Positions 58,810 to 64,000 of a stretch of DNA of 64,000 nucleotides are shown here, in pieces; position 1 is the first letter of the stretch, and every line of letters begins with the position of its first letter. Origin of the DNA: Fomitopsis serialis (Eukaryota > Basidiomycota > Agaricomycetes > Polyporales > Fomitopsidaceae). The translations under genes and the position numbers were made by a program. The stretch covers positions 186,001 to 250,000 of the forward strand of contig NW_025954982.1 in the NCBI RefSeq assembly GCF_022376445.1. The letters run 5' to 3'. The notes beneath the pieces are model-generated. The model saw nothing but the letters and a program-made list of their open reading frames with translations. It did not search any database and had not been told where the DNA came from.

Positions 58810-59760
58810 TCAAGCCGTGGACTTGGATTCCGGGTTCGAGTCGGACCCGGGGTCAATGTTGAGCGCTGAACGCTGAGGATTGATGTACGTGTCAATGGAC
58901 TCCCCGGTCAATCCCAGGTACCGTCGAAGGTCATATGGCTCCATCTGAGCGCCACAGCTGCAGATCTGCAGACACGGGCGGAGACCAGCAGCCTGGGAGA
59001 CGGAACCTAAATCGATACAAATCACATCAGGGTTGGGCGCACCGCATTCGCATGCATTTTGATATTGTGTGCACGTCCTTCCGATGCGAGACATGTGCAT
59101 GAGCTTCACGAGCCGTGGAAAGACTGAGAATGAGGCTTAGTGCGCAACACGAGAACCATCATGATGTGAGTATTGACAATGGCTCTGCAGGTTGGAGACC
59201 GTAGAAGTCGAGCCTCGTGTGAATGCATGAGATGGGAATGGAACCGCCGCCCGGTATTGTATTGAGAAGTCCTGGGCGTACCGCCAAGTGGAATACACGT
59301 ACGTACTTGAGACGGCGTGCCTTCGCGGGGAGGCTTGAAAACAACATAAGTATCCGAGTCGCCATGCAACAGAAATCAAGACTCACCTTGAACCCGGTGT
59401 CAGTACTTGTGGTAGGACATGGCAACGTAGCAGCGCAAGTGGGGACCGTACGCTGCCTTTGGAGACTCAGCGCTCAGCGCTCGTTGCAGACCACGAGCAT
59501 CCATGCCAACGTACTCAAAGAATTCGGATTCCCGGCCTAGTAGCAATATATTGAGAAACAAGTACAGTCCGTCAATGGTCGAGCGGTGTAGACAAGATGT
59601 AGACAGGTGTAGACGTGGCTGGTAGAGAGTGATTATGTAAGAGCGCCGCCACTGGCAGACGGAGACAGTGAGACTCAGACTGTCGCCACAGACACTCGGT
59701 CCACAGCCTCCGGAGAGCCGAGTATGGACGAGTATGCCTCTCATTTTCTTTCATCTTTAT
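58810..59760 (-). CDS. Possible small Cys-containing protein, gene model unresolved
   Basis: Two fragments on the minus strand look more protein-like than chance. One is EFFEYVGMDARGLQRALSAE near 59525-59465. The other (58810-59109) reads CTQYQNACECGAPNPDVICI, then LRPCLQICSCGAQM and an end at KSTA. Between them, GDSDTYVVFKPPREGTPSQ appears next to a plausible GTGAGT...ATG boundary. I could not join these into one frame with a start and a signal peptide, so this may be a short secreted Cys-rich protein, a pseudogene, or chance. Confidence 0.25.
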
Positions 59761-61168
59761 TCTCTACTCGAAATGCCGCCAAGAGGGGCGGCGCTACCTT
59801 GCTCGCGCAGGGCTTTGGAAGGGGACATCGACAAATACAGTAACATTTGAAAGGTAACAAGGCTTCTGAACGTACAAAAATTGAGGACACTGCTATTGTA
59901 CAAGACAGAATTGATATGGAGAGGTCGGGTGCGCGAGTCGAAATAAGCACAATAATATGAGCATGGTCCAGATATGAATAACGCAGCTTCGACTAACCTC
60001 CATAACTTATATCGGTCCTCGATGGAGAAGCGGAATATCGTACAGACGCGGACTTAGAGTGCCGCTGCACCGGCGCTTGTATTCGCAGGCTAATGCAGGA
60101 AGACAGACACTGCGTTGTACCCGGCAAAACTCTGTGAGGCGCCTGAAAATTGGCACAAAGTACGTTGAGTGCTATAGAATGCTCCTGAATCACTTCACTT
60201 TGCTTAGAAAATCATGCCCCGTGCACTGTTCAGGCATGCAGGTCGCAGTAGCAGCCGCATTTAACAGGCGCTTGCGAGTATTACCTTACAAGGTAAGTAA
60301 CTGCCACCACCATAATTCTCGTTCATTGAACACTGTTATGCATGGTCATACATCATGTACTCATTTACCTGTAGTTTTTTTCCACAAACAAACTCTTCAT
60401 AAGTGTGAAACTGTCTGACACTCTGAATATTTGGTGTCGATGTGCCTGCTCATACTACTACGGTATCGCTGCTCACGCATGTGACATTGACAACAGCCAC
60501 AAACAAGTGTTCAGGCGCCCGGCAACAATTACAGACGAGAGAGCCTTGCTCTAGCGAGCAAGGGATTTATTACCATGCGAGCTACGTCCCGACCTCGAAC
60601 CACACCACTAGACACTATCTCATTCCCTGCCTTGTTTGCCTAACCATTACAGTACAAAGCCTCACGCGTACATACTACTACACTACCCTCGAACGGGGCG
60701 CAGGCCTGGGCGGCGCGTTTAAACGCCCGCCCTCGCACAGGCCGGCGTCCGCCGCGTCTTAGCACGATTGTTTGCTTGTTGCGGTTAAATAATCCTGAGT
60801 TCATCATCAACTCGGTCCACAGCACAACTTGAAATATCTCACTGGTGAGGATCGCATCGGCAAGGCTCAATTGATTGTCTCCATCACTGTTGCGATGCAA
60901 GGCACCGAAACCACTTCACTCAGAGTTGGGAGTTACTGGGGCCCCATGTGGGGATCTGGGGCCATACTGCGTCGCTGTCTGAATGTCGACGTGAATGGCT
61001 CAGTAGCGCACGTTGCTTATCCGGCGTTGGCGGTCTCTGCCACATCCGAATCGACCGTGACACGGATCGACAAACCAATGCCTTAGCGTGGAATGCTATT
61101 CCGTTCCCCAAGAAAGCCATCGCACTGTCTTCGCTAGTCGTCTCTCTCACCCATCTCCGAGTTTCCAG
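59110..61168. other. Stretch without a supported gene between the two membrane-protein paralogues
   Basis: About 2 kb, except for the doubtful exon near 59500. GGCGGCGCGTTTAAACGCCC (near 60711) is a GC-rich word around a GTTTAAAC palindrome inside a locally very GC-rich segment. No paired ends of a mobile element were found. Confidence 0.35.
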
Positions 61169-62793
61169 ATGTCTACGAGCATCAGTTTGCTGTACGTACC
61201 AATTCAACCATCGTCATCTTCAGAGTGGTGCGTTTACAGTCTGCACATTGCAACAGGGCCGGACCCGAGGTACGACTTTTCGCCATCCATCTTATGGGCT
61301 TGTCTGGAGGAGACCTGTACGCAGATGATTGGGTCGTTATTGAACTGGTCGTTGCAAGGAGTCCTTTGCGCTCAAGTGTGTGAGTTCCGCGGCCGACGAT
61401 GTGACAACGCCATGATAGCTCATTCCTCCTCTTCCAGACATATACCACATCTGTTTTCCCAAAGATCCATGGCCGCTGAAATGCTTTGGTGCGTACACTC
61501 GTCCTACAGTCGGGTATCACTTTGACTGGAATATTTGACGTCGGTGCAGTTTATGGTGTTTGCATCTACGAGTTGATACAGACAATATTGATCTCCATCG
61601 ACGGCGTCCACGTCTTCGTCTTCGGATACGGTGACCAGGTCGACAACCTCCTCAGCTTCTACAATGGATGGTTCAGTCTCCCCATCATGGCTGGTATCCT
61701 CTCGGCCGCGGTACAATGCTTCTTCGCGTGGAGGATATTTATGTTGTCGCGCTCCGTTTGGCTGTGCATGTTCATTGCGATGGTGCGTGCCAATGCGATT
61801 CTAAGCATCGTCATGAGAGCCGAGGTGTACCTACAGATCGCCCTTGGCCAAATGTCTATTGCCATCGTAAGTGGGGTCAAGGTTCGTCCTTCTAGTCTCC
61901 GTCATTGTCGCGCCCTAACAGCCATCATCATGACCAGATGAAATCATTGACCACAGATGAGAACGAAGCCATCATCATACCGTACATTGACGTGAGTCTA
62001 GCGATATTGTGCGTTCGCGCTTATTACACCTCTCATCCCAATCGCCAGACGTGGCTCGCGGGAAGCGCGCTCGCAGACATCGTGATAGCCATTTCCATGA
62101 CAGTCTTGGTGAGCGACTATACCAACGTACCGGTCGGAACATCAGTAATGCTGACGTCCAATAGCTTACCAAAGCGAAGACCGGAATACGGCGCTCGGAT
62201 GCCATCATCGACAGACTCATTATGCTCGGCGTGGAGACAGGCACGCTTACTGGTGCGTGCGACTTCATGCTCAACGCGAAACACGCTGACTTCGTTGCAA
62301 TGAAGCGGTGATTGCGACTCTCGATCTCTTGTTCTTCACCATACGGCCCGTGCGTCTTACATCGATTGCTCCGGCCTTGCTCACATAAACTGACACTCGC
62401 AGAGGACATATCTTCACGCCGCGCCGTACGCCTTCTTTCTGTCCCTACTCACCGCTCTGATGCTGACTCTGGCTCCAGTGTTATGATGCTGTCGAAACTG
62501 TGAGTACTGGACCCTCAACCCACCACCGTTCAATCTCCATAAACTGACTGCGTTCCAGGTATGCGAATACCCTGCTGATCAACTTCAATAATCGGGCACG
62601 TACGGCGAGTCTCATGGATGGCGACGTAGTCTCTTTGGGAGCCGTCCACTCCAGCCGAAATGGTGCCAGTACAATGACAGGTGCAACGGACAGCCTGGAC
62701 ATAGGACAATACCGCAAAGATGGACGTCAGACTCGCCTTTCCGCACAGGCGTCGGCACTGACCTCCGAGGCAAGTCGTCCACGTTGTCGTTGA
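61169..62793 (+). CDS. Basidiomycete integral membrane protein (DUF6534-like), copy 2
   Basis: Start MSTSISLL|LHIATGPDPRYDF at 61169 (intron GTACGT...TTTACAG). Segments: IGSLLNWSLQGVLCAQVCE, VYGVCIYELIQTILISIDGV, FGYGDQVDNLLSFYNGWFSL, PIMAGILSAAVQCFFAWRIF, LQIALGQMSIAIVSGVKV and NRQTWLAGSALADIVIAISM. Then follow TGIRRSDAIIDRLIMLGVET and LYANTLLINFNNRARTASLM, with a polar tail to the stop near 62793. This is the same family as the gene at 56916-58540. The long hydrophilic end with Ser/Thr is typical. No substrate or ligand is known; the receptor-like topology is inferred. Several short introns are needed and the frame is kept at those I checked. Confidence 0.7.
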
Positions 62794-64000
62794 GCACTCG
62801 ACGCTAACATGGGCGTGTAGTCCACGAAGCCCGTTGGCGACGTCGTGTACCTCTCAGCCACCCCAGAACCGTCCGTCGATGATGACAATAAAGGTCAGCC
62901 ATGACCGACCTTCGTCTACACCGCTCTCGCTGAGTTATTCTTCTGTTAAGTGATGGTCATAGCCGAGTGAATGGGACGAACCTCCTCCGATTCAGGCAGA
63001 TGTCTGACGTATCCTCCCACTGCGGAGGTTATATGTTTCAATGTATCATTATGGGTCTTTGTAGTCATCTCGCTCTCTGAATCTGCTCTCCACACAGTGT
63101 CAGCTCGCTCGGTGTGAGGCTCTTCATTTCTGATCGGCGTTCCTATTCCCGCTGGAGTAACATGGTTGCTCAAGGCTCGGATCTCCCGGAGGTCAATGTC
63201 GTCCGACTATCCAAACTGCTATCGGTGCCGGTACAGAGCCATGTCGGGTTTCGGTTCCCTTCACTTCGACCCTATCAAACAACATGACGCGACTACAAAC
63301 CAACCTTGACAGCACGCATGCGAGGGGTGTATGGCAATCGCAATCATGCGCGCTGGGGGACACGTCAATCTCGGTCGCCGAGGATTGACGTGATCCTGTG
63401 TGTATTATTGAGAAGACAGTCAGTCTTCATCAGCCTTGCCCGCCACTGAGAACGAAAGGTCCAAACTCTAGATGAGTGGTTCGCCGTGCGCGTTACGAGC
63501 GTCGGATAGTATTAGCTGATATCATTCTGGAGTTCGGACTAGTGCCATCCAACCACCCTCATGCGCGCTCCGTGAATGTGTTCGAACAATAGGCCAGTGC
63601 TCAAACGGTATTCAATTCGCTGCAAGTAACCACACCGCTCACCGCATCTTCGGTGGGAAACGGGACTATGGCCCATGCATGCCTACATTGTGATGCGCGG
63701 ATACTCGCTGTGAATGCTTTATGGTCGTTTCCGTGTCACTACGATATTAGGTGCTGCAGACTCCTTTTCACGCATGATATGCGCAATCAGTCCACACCAT
63801 TGTTACGATTGCTATCATAAAAGTACATTCAAAGTAGACAGACAATTCATTGACCATTCACCCTCTGATGTCAAGCTGATCATGCCAAGGAGCCTAACTA
63901 CAACCCAAACTCTTTCCTGATGATGTCCACAGCTGCAAACATGACAGTTAGTGTAGAATCACAGGGATATGGCATCATTTACCTTGTTCAGCCATAGCAT
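62794..64000. other. Right end of the window without a supported gene
   Basis: A minus-strand frame at 62946-63173 (TVWRADSESEMTTKTHNDTL) resembles the polar tail of a membrane protein but has no helices upstream. The rest shows nothing recognisable. Confidence 0.3.

Noticed and set aside
60680..60770. GC-rich palindrome-containing segment as the end of a mobile element
   Set aside because: No inverted partner and no target duplication were found within reach.
63715..63920. Short plus-strand frame near the right edge
   Set aside because: 68 codons without features; not enough to call a partial gene.
1..64000. CRISPR arrays, bacterial operons, rRNA or tRNA genes
   Set aside because: No regularly spaced repeats and no tRNA-like T-loop with a matching acceptor stem were seen; the gene structure is eukaryotic throughout.

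Overview
The window is nuclear DNA of a filamentous basidiomycete, most likely a wood-decay agaricomycete (Polyporales-like). The genes carry many short introns of about 45-65 nt with GT...AG (occasionally GC...AG) ends. Intergenic spacers are short. The content is typical of the group: an oxalate decarboxylase, a GMC oxidoreductase of the aryl-alcohol-oxidase type, an F-box protein, basidiomycete-only membrane proteins, and fungal DNA transposons. All identifications come from reading translations and splice junctions by eye; no database was searched.

Layout. 0-9.2 kb is core genome: the 3' end of a GH85 endo-beta-N-acetylglucosaminidase, an ATAD2/Yta7/Abo1-type AAA-ATPase on the minus strand, and an Hrp1/Nab4-like RNA-binding protein on the plus strand. 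9.5-11.8 kb holds a 17-exon bicupin oxalate decarboxylase. 11.8-23.8 kb is an accessory island: a 3.1 kb stretch without a gene, a fungal methyltransferase, a solo LTR with a 5-bp target duplication, and a complete Mutator-like element (MULE) of about 5.4 kb with 45-bp inverted ends and a perfect 9-bp target duplication. 23.8-34.7 kb has a multi-pass membrane protein, a single-pass membrane SH3 protein, an F-box gene with a broken tandem copy beside it, and a secreted, probably GPI-anchored histidine-acid-phosphatase-like enzyme. 34.8-41.7 kb is core again: RFC1, the large clamp-loader subunit, divergent from a conserved gene of unknown function. 42.3-45.0 kb is a complete two-gene PIF/Harbinger element (Myb/SANT-like partner plus DDE transposase). 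46.4-53.4 kb has three genes of unknown function. 53.9-64.0 kb is accessory: a GMC oxidoreductase and a divergent pair of related membrane proteins (DUF6534-like).

How the genes relate. No biosynthetic cluster is evident. Oxalate decarboxylase, the GMC oxidase and the acid phosphatase fit a saprotrophic, wood-associated lifestyle: oxalate turnover, H2O2 supply for ligninolysis and phosphate scavenging. RFC1, Yta7/ATAD2 and Hrp1 are housekeeping genes for DNA replication, chromatin and mRNA 3'-end processing. The most noteworthy material is the pair of structurally intact DNA transposons, especially the MULE with its zinc-finger transposase and repeat-studded ends. Next come several protein-level oddities: a changed lid in the oxalate decarboxylase, GC-AG introns and a 10-nt micro-exon over a metal-ligand codon.
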